DNA of 20,339 nucleotides from Caldilineaceae bacterium (GCA_015494005.1 WGCB01000619.1:1-20339); one strand, 5' to 3'. Counted from the stretch's first letter, positions 7,410 to 15,588 are shown. Made by a program: numbers and translations. Notes: generated by a model from the letters alone, not told the origin.

Positions 7410-8930
7410 TCACGGGCCAGGGGTGGCCAGGGGACTGGGCGTCGTGGATTTGGGCGTTGAAGGACTCGGAGCGGCCGGGCTCTGCATCACCGGGCTGGGC
7501 GCTGCCGAGTCTGATTTTTTGTTCAGGGGCAGGAAGGTGCGGAAGGTGCTCTGGTACTGGAGGTGCACGCCCAGGTAGCTCCCGGACCAGCCCCCCATCA
7601 GGTGCAGCTGACCGTTCTCCTCGATGGCCCCCAGGTTGCGCCACTCCCCAGTCAGGGGCGAGGGGAAGTTGCTCCACAGTCCCGTGGCCGGATCGAAACG
7701 CTCGTGGGTCTCGATGGCCTGGGTCCACCCTCCCCCCAGCGCGAAGACGGCCAGCCCATCGTAGACCAGCTGCAGCCCGCCCCGGGGTGTGGACAGGGGA
7801 GGCAGCTCGGTCCATTCCCCGCTGCTCACCTGGTAGACCCGGGCCCGATCCAGCTCCCGCTCCCCGTCGAAGCCCCCCACCACATAGATCCGGTCCGCCA
7901 CTGCCGCTGCCCCCAGGAAGGCCCGAGGCTGGGCCAGCCGAGTCACCAGCTCCCAGCCAGGCACATTTGCGCCCTTCGTCGCCCCCTCCGTGGACAGGGA
8001 GAGGCGCCAGACCTCGTCCCGCATGCTCTGGCCGTCCCAGCCCCCCAGCAGGTAGAGGGAGCCGTCCACTGCCACCATGGCCGCCCCGGCCAGCGGGCTG
8101 GGCAGTTGCCCCATCTGCTGCCAGGCGTCCACCGCCGGATCGTAGACCCAGAGCAGGTCGCTCAGAGGCGATTGCCCCGCCTCGTCCTCCAGCTGGGTGC
8201 TGCCTCCTGCCACGTAGACCCGGCCTGCCCAGACCGTGGCCGCCATGTTGGCCAGGGGAATGGGCAGGGGCGATCGGGGCTGCCACTCGTTCACCCCCAG
8301 GTCGTAGGCGTCCACGTCCGGCAGGAGCTGGCCCTGGCCCGTCTCCCCGCCGATGGCGAAGATCAGGCTGCCGCTCCGCACCAGGGCGAACCGGCTCCGG
8401 GGACGGGTCAGCGGTGTGCGGGACTCCCAGCGGGGCAGCTCCTGGATGGTGGGCTGGCCCAGCGCGGTGACCTCCCCATCGCTGAGCAGGTTGGGCAAGG
8501 TGCGCACCGGGTTGGCCAGGCTGGGCCAGAGCAGGGTGGCCAGGATCACCGCCAGGGCGCCTAGGAGGTAGATGCGCTGCCAGGGGAAGAGCGGGCCCAC
8601 TCGAGCCGCCAGGGGTTCCGGTTCCGGCGGGGGCGGCGCTTCCCGCTCCGCTGGCTCCCCTGGGGAAGGCAGGCCGGGCACAGTCAGCCACCCCCGTTTC
8701 AGGAGCAGCATGGAGGCTTCCGTGCGGCTGCTGACCTGGAGTTTCTCGTAGATGTTGCGCAGATGGACCTTGACCGTGTGGGGACTGATGACCAGCTCCC
8801 GGGCGATCTCGACGTTGGTGGCGCCGGTCACCAGCAGCTGGGCCACCTCCATCTCCCGTTCGCTGAGAGGGTTCTCCGCCAGCTCCCGGGCGGGATCCGA
8901 CGGCACGCCCTGTTTGCGTCGGTTGGCCAT
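7410..8930 (-). CDS. Membrane-anchored LuxR-type regulator with Kelch beta-propeller
   Basis: About 506 aa. Residues 22-80 form a LuxR/FixJ-type helix-turn-helix (LSEREMEVAQLL, then NVEIARELVISPHTVKVHLRN). A Pro/Glu-rich linker follows, then one transmembrane helix at about 120-137 (IYLLGALAVILATLLWP). Six Kelch repeats fill about 165-470; each has a Gly-Gly pair (AIGGE, VAGGS, LLGGW, VVGGF, ALGGG, LMGGW) with following Tyr/Trp positions. The C-terminus is a Pro/Ser/Thr-rich tail. The topology suggests a cytoplasmic DNA-binding head and an outside propeller that could sense a ligand, a one-component signalling design. The start at 8930 is chosen because a promoter lies at 8964-8992; a GTG at 8957 would be nearly leaderless. 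It ends 17 bp from the convergent recombinase-like gene. The target genes are unknown. Confidence 0.85.
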   Translation of the reverse strand: MANRRKQGVPSDPARELAENPLSEREMEVAQLLVTGATNVEIARELVISPHTVKVHLRNIYEKLQVSSRTEASMLLLKRGWLTVPGLPSPGEPAEREAPPPPEPEPLAARVGPLFPWQRIYLLGALAVILATLLWPSLANPVRTLPNLLSDGEVTALGQPTIQELPRWESRTPLTRPRSRFALVRSGSLIFAIGGETGQGQLLPDVDAYDLGVNEWQPRSPLPIPLANMAATVWAGRVYVAGGSTQLEDEAGQSPLSDLLWVYDPAVDAWQQMGQLPSPLAGAAMVAVDGSLYLLGGWDGQSMRDEVWRLSLSTEGATKGANVPGWELVTRLAQPRAFLGAAAVADRIYVVGGFDGERELDRARVYQVSSGEWTELPPLSTPRGGLQLVYDGLAVFALGGGWTQAIETHERFDPATGLWSNFPSPLTGEWRNLGAIEENGQLHLMGGWSGSYLGVHLQYQSTFRTFLPLNKKSDSAAPSPVMQSPAAPSPSTPKSTTPSPLATPGP

Positions 8931-8963
8931 GCCTTGGGAAGAAAGTTCGGTCGTCACGGTTCC

Positions 8964-8992
8964 ATTATTCCACAAAACCGGGTCCCAACCAA
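8964..8992 (-). promoter_or_regulatory. Promoter of the LuxR-Kelch gene
   Basis: On the minus strand, TTGGTT (8992-8987), a 17-bp spacer and an extended -10 TGG-AATAAT (AATAAT at 8969-8964) are visible. The start of transcription would be near 8957, leaving about 27 nt before the ATG at 8930. Confidence 0.5.
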
Positions 8993-9012
8993 ACGGGCGG
9001 ATGGGGGCAGAA

Positions 9013-9039
9013 AGAGAGCCGGCCCGGTGCATTGCCGGC
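9013..9039 (-). terminator. Possible terminator after the thiolase gene
   Basis: Minus-strand RNA can pair GCCGGC (9039-9034) with GCCGGC (9023-9018) around a 10-nt loop, followed by UCUCUUUCU. The stem is short and the U tract is interrupted, so this is a weak call. Its place between the thiolase stop (9074) and the next promoter fits. Confidence 0.3.
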
Positions 9040-9073
9040 CAGCTCGGGTTGGGTCGTCGGATGGAAGAGAGGG

Positions 9074-10267
9074 TCAGCCCTCCAGCATCTCCACGGCCAG
9101 GGCCACCGCCTCGCCGCCCCCCAGGCAGAGGGTGGCCAGCCCGGTGCGCAGTCCCCGCTGCTTCAGGGCATGGATCAAGGTCACCAGCACCCGGGCGCCG
9201 GACGCACCGATGGGGTGTCCCAGGGCGATAGCGCCGCCATTCACGTTCACCTTGCTCCAGTCGAAGCCCAGCTCCCAGCCGTCGGCCAGGGTCTGGGAGG
9301 CGAAGGCCTCGTTGATCTCGATGAGATCGAAGTGGTCCAGCCCCACGCCCATGCGCTCCAGCAGCCTGCGCACCGCGTGGATGGGCGCGGAGAAGATGGC
9401 GATGGGCTCCACCCCGGCCTGGGTGTAGCCGGTGATCCGGGCCAGAGGCTTCAGCCCGTGGGCCTGGGCGAACTCCCGGCTGCTGACCACCAGGGCCGCG
9501 GCCCCGTCGCTGATGGGCGAGGCGTTGCCCGCGGTGACCGTGCCCTGGGGATCGAAGACAGGCTTGAGCCGGGCCAATTTCTCCAGGGAGGTGTCGGGCC
9601 GGGGCGCTTCGTCCGCCTGGAAGAGGAGGGTCCCCTTGCGGTTCCGCACCTCCACCGGCACGATCTCCTCCTGGAAGCGACCGGCCTCCTGGGCGGCCAC
9701 GGCCTTGCGGTGGCTCTCCAGGGCGAAGCGGTCCTGCTCCTCCCGGCTCACCTCATAGCGCCGGGCGATCCACTCCGCGCTGTTGCCCATGTGATGGTCC
9801 TCGAAGGGGCACCAGAGGCCATCGTGGACCATGGCGTCCACCACCCGCTGGTCGTTGAGCCGGTAGCCGAAGCGGGCGCCGGGCAGGAGGTAGGGGGCCA
9901 TGTTCATGTTCTCCATGCCCCCGGCCACGAAGAGCCGTCCGTCCCCGGCCTTGATGGCCTGAGCCGCCAGCATCACGGTCTTCAGCCCGCTGCCGCAGAC
10001 CTTGTTCACCGTGGTGGCGCCGATGACCGGCGGGATGCCGGCCTTCACCGCGGCCTGGCGGGCCGGGGCCTGGCCTACCCCTGCCTGGACCACGTTGCCC
10101 ATGAGCACCTCGTCCACGGCCGCGGGATCGATGCCAGCCCGCTCCACGGCCGCTCGGATGGCCACCGCGCCCAGCTCCGGCGCGGGCACACCGCTCAGGG
10201 TCCCTTGGAAGCGGCCGATGGGGGTGCGGGCTCCGCTCAGGATGACAACCTCGTTGTTCTCGTCCAT
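9074..10267 (-). CDS. Acetyl-CoA C-acyltransferase (thiolase)
   Basis: 397 aa, the usual thiolase length. It condenses two acyl-CoA units or cleaves 3-ketoacyl-CoA with CoA. The catalytic set is complete: nucleophile Cys91 in NKVCGSGLK, His351 in ALGHPIGASGAR, and Cys381 in CLGGGEA. The N-terminal VVILSGARTPIGRFQG is a family signature. The ATG at 10267 has GGAG 7 bp upstream; the frame stays open further upstream but that part overlaps the promoter. It stands alone, with its own promoter and divergent from the toxin-antitoxin pair, so the sequence does not tell biosynthetic (acetoacetyl-CoA forming) from degradative use. Confidence 0.95.
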   Translation of the reverse strand: MDENNEVVILSGARTPIGRFQGTLSGVPAPELGAVAIRAAVERAGIDPAAVDEVLMGNVVQAGVGQAPARQAAVKAGIPPVIGATTVNKVCGSGLKTVMLAAQAIKAGDGRLFVAGGMENMNMAPYLLPGARFGYRLNDQRVVDAMVHDGLWCPFEDHHMGNSAEWIARRYEVSREEQDRFALESHRKAVAAQEAGRFQEEIVPVEVRNRKGTLLFQADEAPRPDTSLEKLARLKPVFDPQGTVTAGNASPISDGAAALVVSSREFAQAHGLKPLARITGYTQAGVEPIAIFSAPIHAVRRLLERMGVGLDHFDLIEINEAFASQTLADGWELGFDWSKVNVNGGAIALGHPIGASGARVLVTLIHALKQRGLRTGLATLCLGGGEAVALAVEMLEG

Positions 10268-10326
10268 GGCTTTTCTCCGGTTCGTGGCCTCGTCTGGTGG
10301 GAGCATCGGGGGTTCCTCGCCCGCGT

Positions 10327-10356
10327 ATTGTACCACGCCGGTCGAGCCCCTGCCAG
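10327..10356 (-). promoter_or_regulatory. Promoter of the thiolase gene
   Basis: On the minus strand an extended -10, TGG-TACAAT (TACAAT at 10332-10327), is preceded by CTGGCA (10356-10351) at 18 bp. The transcript would begin near 10320, about 50 nt before the thiolase start. Confidence 0.5.
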
Positions 10357-10395
10357 GATATCGGCCTCGAAGTGAAGGTATCAAAGCGCAGACGA

Positions 10396-10425
10396 TTGAC
10401 GGCAGCCGGAAGAGTGTGCTAGATT
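10396..10425 (+). promoter_or_regulatory. Promoter of the toxin-antitoxin pair
   Basis: On the plus strand TTGACG (10396-10401) is followed after 18 bp by TAGATT (10420-10425), which has an extended TG-C before it. The transcript would start near 10432, about 70 nt before the antitoxin ATG. Confidence 0.5.
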
Positions 10426-10499
10426 GGTGGTGGCTATCGTGTCCTGGACATGCCCGTTCAGCCCGATATGCCCCCTGCTTCGTTCACGGAGGCGATACC

Positions 10500-10724
10500 A
10501 TGCCCAATCCAACCGTCGCTGATCTGACCGTCGAAGAATTCAGAGAACTCGTTCGGGAAGTCGTCCTGCAAACCCTGGCTGAGCTGCTCAGAGATCCAGA
10601 CCAGGGGCTCGAACTGCGCGAAGAATTCGTTGCCGAACTGCAACGATCCCTGGAGGAGGTCGAGGCGGGCGAGGAGACGATCCCGGCGGAGGAAATCGCC
10701 ACCAAACTTGGGTTAAGCTGGTGA
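10500..10724 (+). CDS. Putative antitoxin of a RelE/ParE-type module
   Basis: A 74-residue, strongly acidic, helix-prone protein (VEEFRELVREVVLQTLAELL in the first half, an acidic Glu-rich stretch in the second, ending ATKLGLSW). It is assigned as antitoxin because it is directly upstream of and overlapping a RelE/ParE-like toxin. It has an excellent ribosome site (GGAGG, 7 bp from the ATG). The frame stays open upstream to about 10002, but that part is antisense to the thiolase and is ignored. No known DNA-binding fold (RHH, Phd, HTH) is obvious, so its family is uncertain. Confidence 0.75.
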   Translation: MPNPTVADLTVEEFRELVREVVLQTLAELLRDPDQGLELREEFVAELQRSLEEVEAGEETIPAEEIATKLGLSW

Positions 10725-10987
10725 CGGTTCGGGTTCTGTTCACCCGAAAGGCGGAAACGGACCTGGCCCGCCTGGACAGGGCCGTCGCGAAACGGGTGCT
10801 TCGACGATTGCGCTGGTTAGCGGAGAACGTTGAAACAGTCCGGCACGAACCGCTTACCGGACAATGGCAAGGCGTGTACAAACTGCGTGTCGGTGACTAC
10901 CGCGTGCTGTACACCTTGGACAAAGAACAGCAGGCGCTCATCGTCCATTTTGCTCGCCACCGCCGCGAGATCTACAGGGACAAATAA
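10721..10987 (+). CDS. RelE/ParE-family toxin
   Basis: 88 aa, the standard size. The RelE/ParE fold shows as VLFTRKAETDLARLDRAVAKRVLRRL (helical N-terminal half), the conserved EPLTGQWQGVYKLRVGDYRVLY central strands, and a basic C-terminal HFARHRREIYRD. RelE-type members cleave mRNA on the ribosome and ParE-type members poison gyrase; the sequence does not decide which. The GTG start overlaps the antitoxin stop (GTGA), indicating translational coupling. Codon use appears less GC-extreme than in neighbouring genes, which suggests recent acquisition. Confidence 0.88.
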   Translation: MTVRVLFTRKAETDLARLDRAVAKRVLRRLRWLAENVETVRHEPLTGQWQGVYKLRVGDYRVLYTLDKEQQALIVHFARHRREIYRDK

Positions 10988-11001
10988 CCTCGCTGCTCTC
11001 C

Positions 11002-11796
11002 TCAGCAGAGCACCATTCCGCCATCCACCTCAATGGCCTGGCCGGTGAGGTAGCGGGCATCCTCCGAGGCCAGGAAGGCCACCACCCCGGCCATCTCCCA
11101 GGGCTGCGCGATCCGCTGCATGGGACAGTCCTCCGCCCGCATGGCCAGCCACTCCTCCCCGCTCATCCCCAGGGACGCACCCACCTGCTCCGCCACCTGA
11201 CGCACCATGTCCGTGAGGGTGTTCCCCGGGCAGAGGGCGTTCGCGGTCACGCCGTGAGGAGCCAGCTCCATGGCCACGGAGCGGGTCAGACCGATGACCC
11301 CGCTCTTGGACGCGGAGTAGGACGCGGTGCCGGGGAAGCTGGTCTTCCCGGCCATGCTGGCGATGTTGATGATGCTGCCCCGGCCCTGGGCCATGAGGAC
11401 GGGCGCCACAGCCTGGTTCACCAGGAAGACGCCGGTCAGATTGGTCTCCAGGGTCTCCTGCCACTCCTCCAGGGGCACCTGGGCTAGGGGACCGCCGGTG
11501 TAGATCCCCGCGGAGGCCACCACCACGTCCAGGCGCCCCCAGCGCTCCATGACCTGGGCCACCGCGCCCTGCACCGCCTCCCGGTCCCGCACGTCCCCGG
11601 TGATGGCCAGCGCCTCCACGCCCAATTCCTGGCAACGGGCCACGGTCTCCTGGTTGGCCGCCTCGTCCAGGTCGAAGCTGACCACGTGGGCTCCTTCCTG
11701 GGCGAACCGCAGGGCACAGGCCCGGCCGATCCCCTTGGCGCCCCCGGTGATGAAGGCCACCTGGTCCACGAAACGACGGCATCTGGTCTCAGTCAC
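11002..11796 (-). CDS. NAD-dependent short-chain dehydrogenase/reductase
   Basis: Last gene of the transporter operon, 264 aa. It is a classical SDR: TGGAKGIG at 17-24, an acidic Asp42 after the second strand (SFDLDE) that favours NAD(H), and the catalytic triad Ser147, Tyr160, Lys164 (YSASK). The usual NNAG motif reads ASAG. The C-terminal LTGQAIEVDGGM is typical. I choose the GTG at 11796 because AGGAG stands 5 bp upstream; a GTG at 11817, directly behind the kinase stop, has no such site. The substrate is unknown; oxidation of a sugar, polyol or hydroxyacid is inferred from its neighbours. Confidence 0.9.
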   Translation of the reverse strand: MTETRCRRFVDQVAFITGGAKGIGRACALRFAQEGAHVVSFDLDEAANQETVARCQELGVEALAITGDVRDREAVQGAVAQVMERWGRLDVVVASAGIYTGGPLAQVPLEEWQETLETNLTGVFLVNQAVAPVLMAQGRGSIINIASMAGKTSFPGTASYSASKSGVIGLTRSVAMELAPHGVTANALCPGNTLTDMVRQVAEQVGASLGMSGEEWLAMRAEDCPMQRIAQPWEMAGVVAFLASEDARYLTGQAIEVDGGMVLC

Positions 11797-11817
11797 CCTG
11801 TCTCCTCTCTTCTTCAC

Positions 11818-13320
11818 TCATCCACGGTCACGCATCCAATGGCCCACCGCGGCTCGATAGCGGGCAAACCCTTCCCGATACTCCCCGACTCGACCGGGCT
11901 CCGGCCGCACGGTGCGGACCATGCCCGGGGCCTGGGACAGCCCTGCCTCCGGGCTGGGAAAGAGGCCACTCCCCGCGCTGGCCAGGAGGGCCGCACCCAG
12001 GGCTGGCCACTGCTCCCCCGAGGGCAGGTGGATGGGCAGGCCGGTCACGTCCGCCAGGATGGACGGCCAGAGCGCACTGCGAGCCCCGCCCCCCACCATC
12101 CACAGGGCCTCCACGGGCAGCCCCGCGGCCTGCACCGGCTCCAGGGCCCAGGCCAGCTCGTAGGCCCCGCTCTCCAGGATGGCCCGGGCCATCTCCCCCC
12201 GGCTGTGCTCCAGGCCCAGGCCCAGGAAGCCCCCGGCCCGGCCGGTGGATGGATCCCCATGGCCGCCGGTCATGGGCAGGAAGAGGAGCCCCCGACTGCC
12301 CGGCTGAGTGTGAGCCAGCTCCCGGTCCAACGCGGCGAAACGGGCTTCCCGGGAGGGCCTGCGGGCCGGGTCCACCCCCTGCCAGGCCTGGCTCACCCAC
12401 CACTCCAGGGACGCGCCCAGCCCACCCAGGGAGCGGGAGACAGTCCAGCGCTGGGGCAGCACGTGGCCGCTCACGTCCAGGGTGGCGGGCAGCCCGGGTG
12501 GGTCCGGCCGGTCCGTGGCCCCGGTGAGGACCCAGGCCGTGCCGCAGGCCAGGAGGAAACGCCCGGGCTCGGTGATGCCCAGGGCCAGGGCGGTGCAGGC
12601 CTGGTCGTGTCCACCGTTAACCACCAGCGCGTCCGGGGGCAGACCGGCGGCCCGGGCCACGTCTGGGAGCAGCGGGCCGATGGCCGCGCCGCTGGGCTGC
12701 ACGGGGGAGAGCCGCTCCGGGGAGACGCCGGCCAGGGCGCAGAGCTCCGGGCTCCACTGGCCCGTGTGCACGTCCAGGAGCTGCAGTCCCGCCGCGTTGG
12801 AGGGGTTGGCGACGAAACGTCCGGTGAGGCGATGGACCAGGAAATCGTTCACCGAGAGGATGCGCCGGGCCCGGGCGAGGAGCTCCGGCCGCTCCTCCCC
12901 CAGCCAGGCCAGGGTGGGCAGGCCCAGTCCCGGGTGCAGGGCCCAGCCGCTGATGGCCCGCACCTGGGCCTCCTTCCCCTGCTGCCGCCAACGTTCCACG
13001 AGGGGTGCGCTGCGGCCATCCATCCAGGTGATGAAGGGGGTCAGGGGGCGTCCGGCCTGGTCGGCCAGGAGGAGGGAGCCGCTCTGGGCGGCCAGGGCCA
13101 GGGCCCGGACCCGCAGCTCCGGCGCCTGGGCGGTGGCCTCCTGGACCGTGCGCAGCAAGGCCCGCCACAGGGCCTCGGGGTCCTGCTCCACGTGGCCAGG
13201 CCGGGGCGTGGAGAGGGGATAGGTGGCCCGGGCTTCCCCGCGGATGGCCCCGGTGTGGTCAAAAAGGAGGGCCTTGGTGGAGGAGGTGCCTACGTCCAGG
13301 CCCAGGATGCCCGGTTCCAT
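11818..13320 (-). CDS. FGGY-family carbohydrate kinase
   Basis: 500 aa, the expected FGGY length. The N-terminal phosphate loop is LGLDVGTSSTKALLF (6-20). Substrate-domain landmarks include ITWMDGR (97-103). The catalytic base is Asp239 in NGGHDQ, and the C-terminal ATP site has GGGARSALW near 410-418. The family phosphorylates sugars or polyols with ATP. The GGHDQ motif differs from the GGGDN form I associate with classical xylulokinases, so a specific xylulokinase label is not safe. It starts 6 bp after the upstream SDR stop with a GGTGA ribosome site, in the operon of a BMP-type transporter, which suggests that it traps an imported sugar-like compound. Confidence 0.92.
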   Translation of the reverse strand: MEPGILGLDVGTSSTKALLFDHTGAIRGEARATYPLSTPRPGHVEQDPEALWRALLRTVQEATAQAPELRVRALALAAQSGSLLLADQAGRPLTPFITWMDGRSAPLVERWRQQGKEAQVRAISGWALHPGLGLPTLAWLGEERPELLARARRILSVNDFLVHRLTGRFVANPSNAAGLQLLDVHTGQWSPELCALAGVSPERLSPVQPSGAAIGPLLPDVARAAGLPPDALVVNGGHDQACTALALGITEPGRFLLACGTAWVLTGATDRPDPPGLPATLDVSGHVLPQRWTVSRSLGGLGASLEWWVSQAWQGVDPARRPSREARFAALDRELAHTQPGSRGLLFLPMTGGHGDPSTGRAGGFLGLGLEHSRGEMARAILESGAYELAWALEPVQAAGLPVEALWMVGGGARSALWPSILADVTGLPIHLPSGEQWPALGAALLASAGSGLFPSPEAGLSQAPGMVRTVRPEPGRVGEYREGFARYRAAVGHWMRDRG

Positions 13321-13326
13321 GGCCGG

Positions 13327-14079
13327 TCACCCGTGGTGGCGCTGGCGGTGGCCGAAGCGCTGCCCCCCGTCCACAGGCAGGACCACGCCGGTGACGAAGG
13401 GGGCCTGGACCAGGTAGAGGACGGCCTGGGCCACATCCTCCGGGGTTCCCCAGCGGCCCAGCAGGGTCTGGCGGGCCAGGTTCTCCACCCGCTCCGGGTC
13501 GTAGTCCGGTGGAGGCAGGACTGGGCCCGGCGCCACCGCGTTGACCCGCACGGTGGGGGCCAGCTCCAGCGCCAGCTGCCGGGTCAGCCCCAGGAGCGCA
13601 GTCTTGCCCACGCTGTGGGCCGCGAAGTTGGGCCAGGGCTCGAAGGCGGCCAGGTCCAGGATGTTGACCATGGCCCCCTCCCCTGCGGCCAGCATGAGGG
13701 GCGCCACCGCGTTGGCGCAGTAGAAGGCGCCGTGGATGAGCACGTCCGTGACCTGGCGCCATCCCGTCAGGTCCTGGGTGGGGAAGGGGGTGGTCTGCCA
13801 GGGCGAGGCGCTGTTGACCAGGATGTCCACGCCGCCGAAACGCTCCCGAGCGGCAGCCACCATGGCCTCCACCTGGCGGTGGTCGCTCACATCCGCCTGG
13901 ACGGCCAGAGCATCCACGCCCAGGGCCTGGGCCTCGGCCACGGTCTCCTGGGCCGCCTGACCGGAGGAGTGGTAGTTGATCACCACGTTGGCCCCGGCTC
14001 GGGCCAGGGCCAGGGTGATGGCTTTGCCCACCCGGTGGGCGCCGCCGGTGATCAGAGCCGTCTTGCCTTTGGGATCCAT
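13327..14079 (-). CDS. Pteridine reductase-like SDR with substituted catalytic Tyr
   Basis: 250 aa. TGGAHRVGKA (11-20) and the NYHSS segment (35-39, basic/Ser after the second strand) fit NADP-preferring pteridine reductase-like SDRs. VRVNAVAPGPVLPP is also typical of that group. Catalytic positions read Asp142 (the PTR1 type uses Asp here rather than Ser), His155 where Tyr is expected, and Lys159 (HSVGK), so the Tyr is replaced by His. The codon at 13615-13617 is CAC on the minus strand. The ATG at 14079 is chosen for its AAAGGAA site; the frame stays open far upstream but overlaps the next gene. The true substrate could be a pterin, a quinonoid compound or a sugar-like carbonyl, and altered or lost reductase activity is possible. 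Confidence 0.85.
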   Translation of the reverse strand: MDPKGKTALITGGAHRVGKAITLALARAGANVVINYHSSGQAAQETVAEAQALGVDALAVQADVSDHRQVEAMVAAARERFGGVDILVNSASPWQTTPFPTQDLTGWRQVTDVLIHGAFYCANAVAPLMLAAGEGAMVNILDLAAFEPWPNFAAHSVGKTALLGLTRQLALELAPTVRVNAVAPGPVLPPPDYDPERVENLARQTLLGRWGTPEDVAQAVLYLVQAPFVTGVVLPVDGGQRFGHRQRHHG

Positions 14080-14093
14080 GGAAATTCCTTTCC

Positions 14094-14678
14094 CTACACC
14101 TTCCGAATCCGAGGGACTGGTCGCAGAGCGCGGATCTGCTCCTCCAGCTGGGCGCGGACCGGCTCGAACTCGGCCAGAAGCGCCGGATCGGGCCAGATGC
14201 GCAGGTTGCTGTCCAGCAGGAGCATGGCGGCCTGGGCCGCCCCGGCCAGGAGCGTGATGCTCATCTCCAGGTCGTCCTGGACCCGCTCGCACACCCAGGA
14301 GCGGGCCTCTTGGAGCAGGCCGGCCGCCCCCACAGCCAGGGAGCCCACCTGGGCTGGGGCCTGGCAGAGGAGCCGCTGCCCCTGGAGCTCCTGGCCCGCG
14401 TCCCGCAGGGCCACGAACTGGGCGATGGCGTCCGCGTCCTGGTCGGCCCAGTCCAGGAGCAGGCCCACCGTGGTGGCCATGCGCTGGATGGCCGCCTTCA
14501 CGGCCGGGTCGGTCAGCCCCTGGTCCTCCTGGCTGATGACCAGGCAGGCCCGCCCCAGGGCAGCAGCCTGGGCCGCGGAGGCGGCGATCACCGCGCCGGC
14601 CATGGCGTGGCGCTGGTTCTGCACGGTCTCCGCGAAGGTGCGCAAGGTGAGATGGGTAACGGATGTGGAATTGGACAT
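14094..14678 (-). CDS. FTCD-C/cyclodeaminase-cyclohydrolase-like helical protein
   Basis: 194 aa, all-helical and Ala-rich. Its layout follows the FTCD C-terminal domain family (formiminotetrahydrofolate cyclodeaminase and FchA methenyl-THF cyclohydrolase). The TLRTFAETV start, an AGAVIAASAAQAAALG helix, a DADAIAQF segment comparable to DVEAFDAV, and NLRIWPDPALLAEF near the end all align in order. The glycine-rich loop of that family (PGGGGAAA) is degenerate here (QRHAMAGAVIAASA), so folate activity is not assured. The ribosome site is weak and the 44-bp gap before it is one of the largest in this operon. It sits next to a pteridine reductase-like SDR, which hints at folate or pterin chemistry. 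Confidence 0.6.
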   Translation of the reverse strand: MSNSTSVTHLTLRTFAETVQNQRHAMAGAVIAASAAQAAALGRACLVISQEDQGLTDPAVKAAIQRMATTVGLLLDWADQDADAIAQFVALRDAGQELQGQRLLCQAPAQVGSLAVGAAGLLQEARSWVCERVQDDLEMSITLLAGAAQAAMLLLDSNLRIWPDPALLAEFEPVRAQLEEQIRALRPVPRIRKV

Positions 14679-14722
14679 AGGTGCAGCGTGTAACGATCAG
14701 CGCTCGGAGATTGGCGTCCCTG

Positions 14723-15588
14723 TCATCCCCACTCCCGGTTCTCCTCGATGTAAGCGGACTGGACGCTTCGAGCCGTGTCGAAGTAGGTGCGCCAGTAGTG
14801 GAGCTTGCCCTGACAGACCGCGAAGAAGGCGTAGTCGTGGTCCTCCCCTCGGCGGCCCGTGGCCAGGTTGGTGCAGGCAAAGGTCTGCTGGCAGACGCCC
14901 CAGTGGGGATGGTCCGGGTCGATGATGAAGCGGTGAGGCGTGACCACGGTGTCCCGGTGGTTGGCCATGTAGGTGCGGGACATGGAGAGCACCGCCTCCC
15001 GGCCGGCCAGGTAGGTCCAGGGCGGGGAGAGGTGCACCTGGTCGTGGACGATGGCGTCGATGAGAGCCAGGTCGCTGTCGGCCCAGGCCCGGGCCAGGGT
15101 GTGGACCAGGGCCTCCATCTCTTGCCGGGGGAGGGGCGGCCCCGGCTCCGGGCAGGGACGCCAGGGCTCCTGGGGCCAGGGCGCGTCCAGGTCCTCCACC
15201 GACCCGCTGCGCTCCTGGTCCAGGTAGGTGGCGGCCTGCAGGATGCGCCCGTCCGGGCCGAAGTCCAGGACCGTGCCGCCCAGATGCTGGGTCACCTCCC
15301 CGGAGTCGGCCCGACGAGTGCGCAGGACCCACTCGAAGGCGGCCACCGGCGCCTCCCCGTCCACCAGCAGCCGGTAGACGTGGAAACGCACCTGGGACCA
15401 GTCGCCGGTCCGCTCTGACAGGAAGGCCTGCACCGCCTCCTGCCCTGCCAGGCGCAGATGGGGCAGGGAGAAGGTCACGTCCGGGGCCAGGGCGGCGACC
15501 AGGGCCGGGAGCTCCTGGGCCTCCAGGTGGGTGGCCAGTTGGTGGACCGTCCCGCGCAGGGCGGCCCGGTCCGGTGGGCTGGGATGGG

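Noticed and set aside
7390..8691. A 433-codon minus-strand frame over the Kelch gene
   Set aside because: It is the out-of-frame reading of the LuxR-Kelch gene, rich in Gly/Pro/Arg, with no motif.
10002..10499. Upstream extension of the antitoxin reading frame
   Set aside because: It overlaps the thiolase gene and promoters antisense. The strong GGAGG and ATG at 10500 mark the real start.
10993..11008. CTGCT/AGCAG hairpin between the toxin and the SDR
   Set aside because: The stem is only 5 bp and lacks a U tract on either strand, so a terminator call is not justified.
11686..14925. A 1079-codon open frame on the plus strand
   Set aside because: It lies antisense to four well-supported minus-strand genes. 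Its Gly/Gln/Pro-rich translation has no domain and arises from GC-biased codons read backwards.
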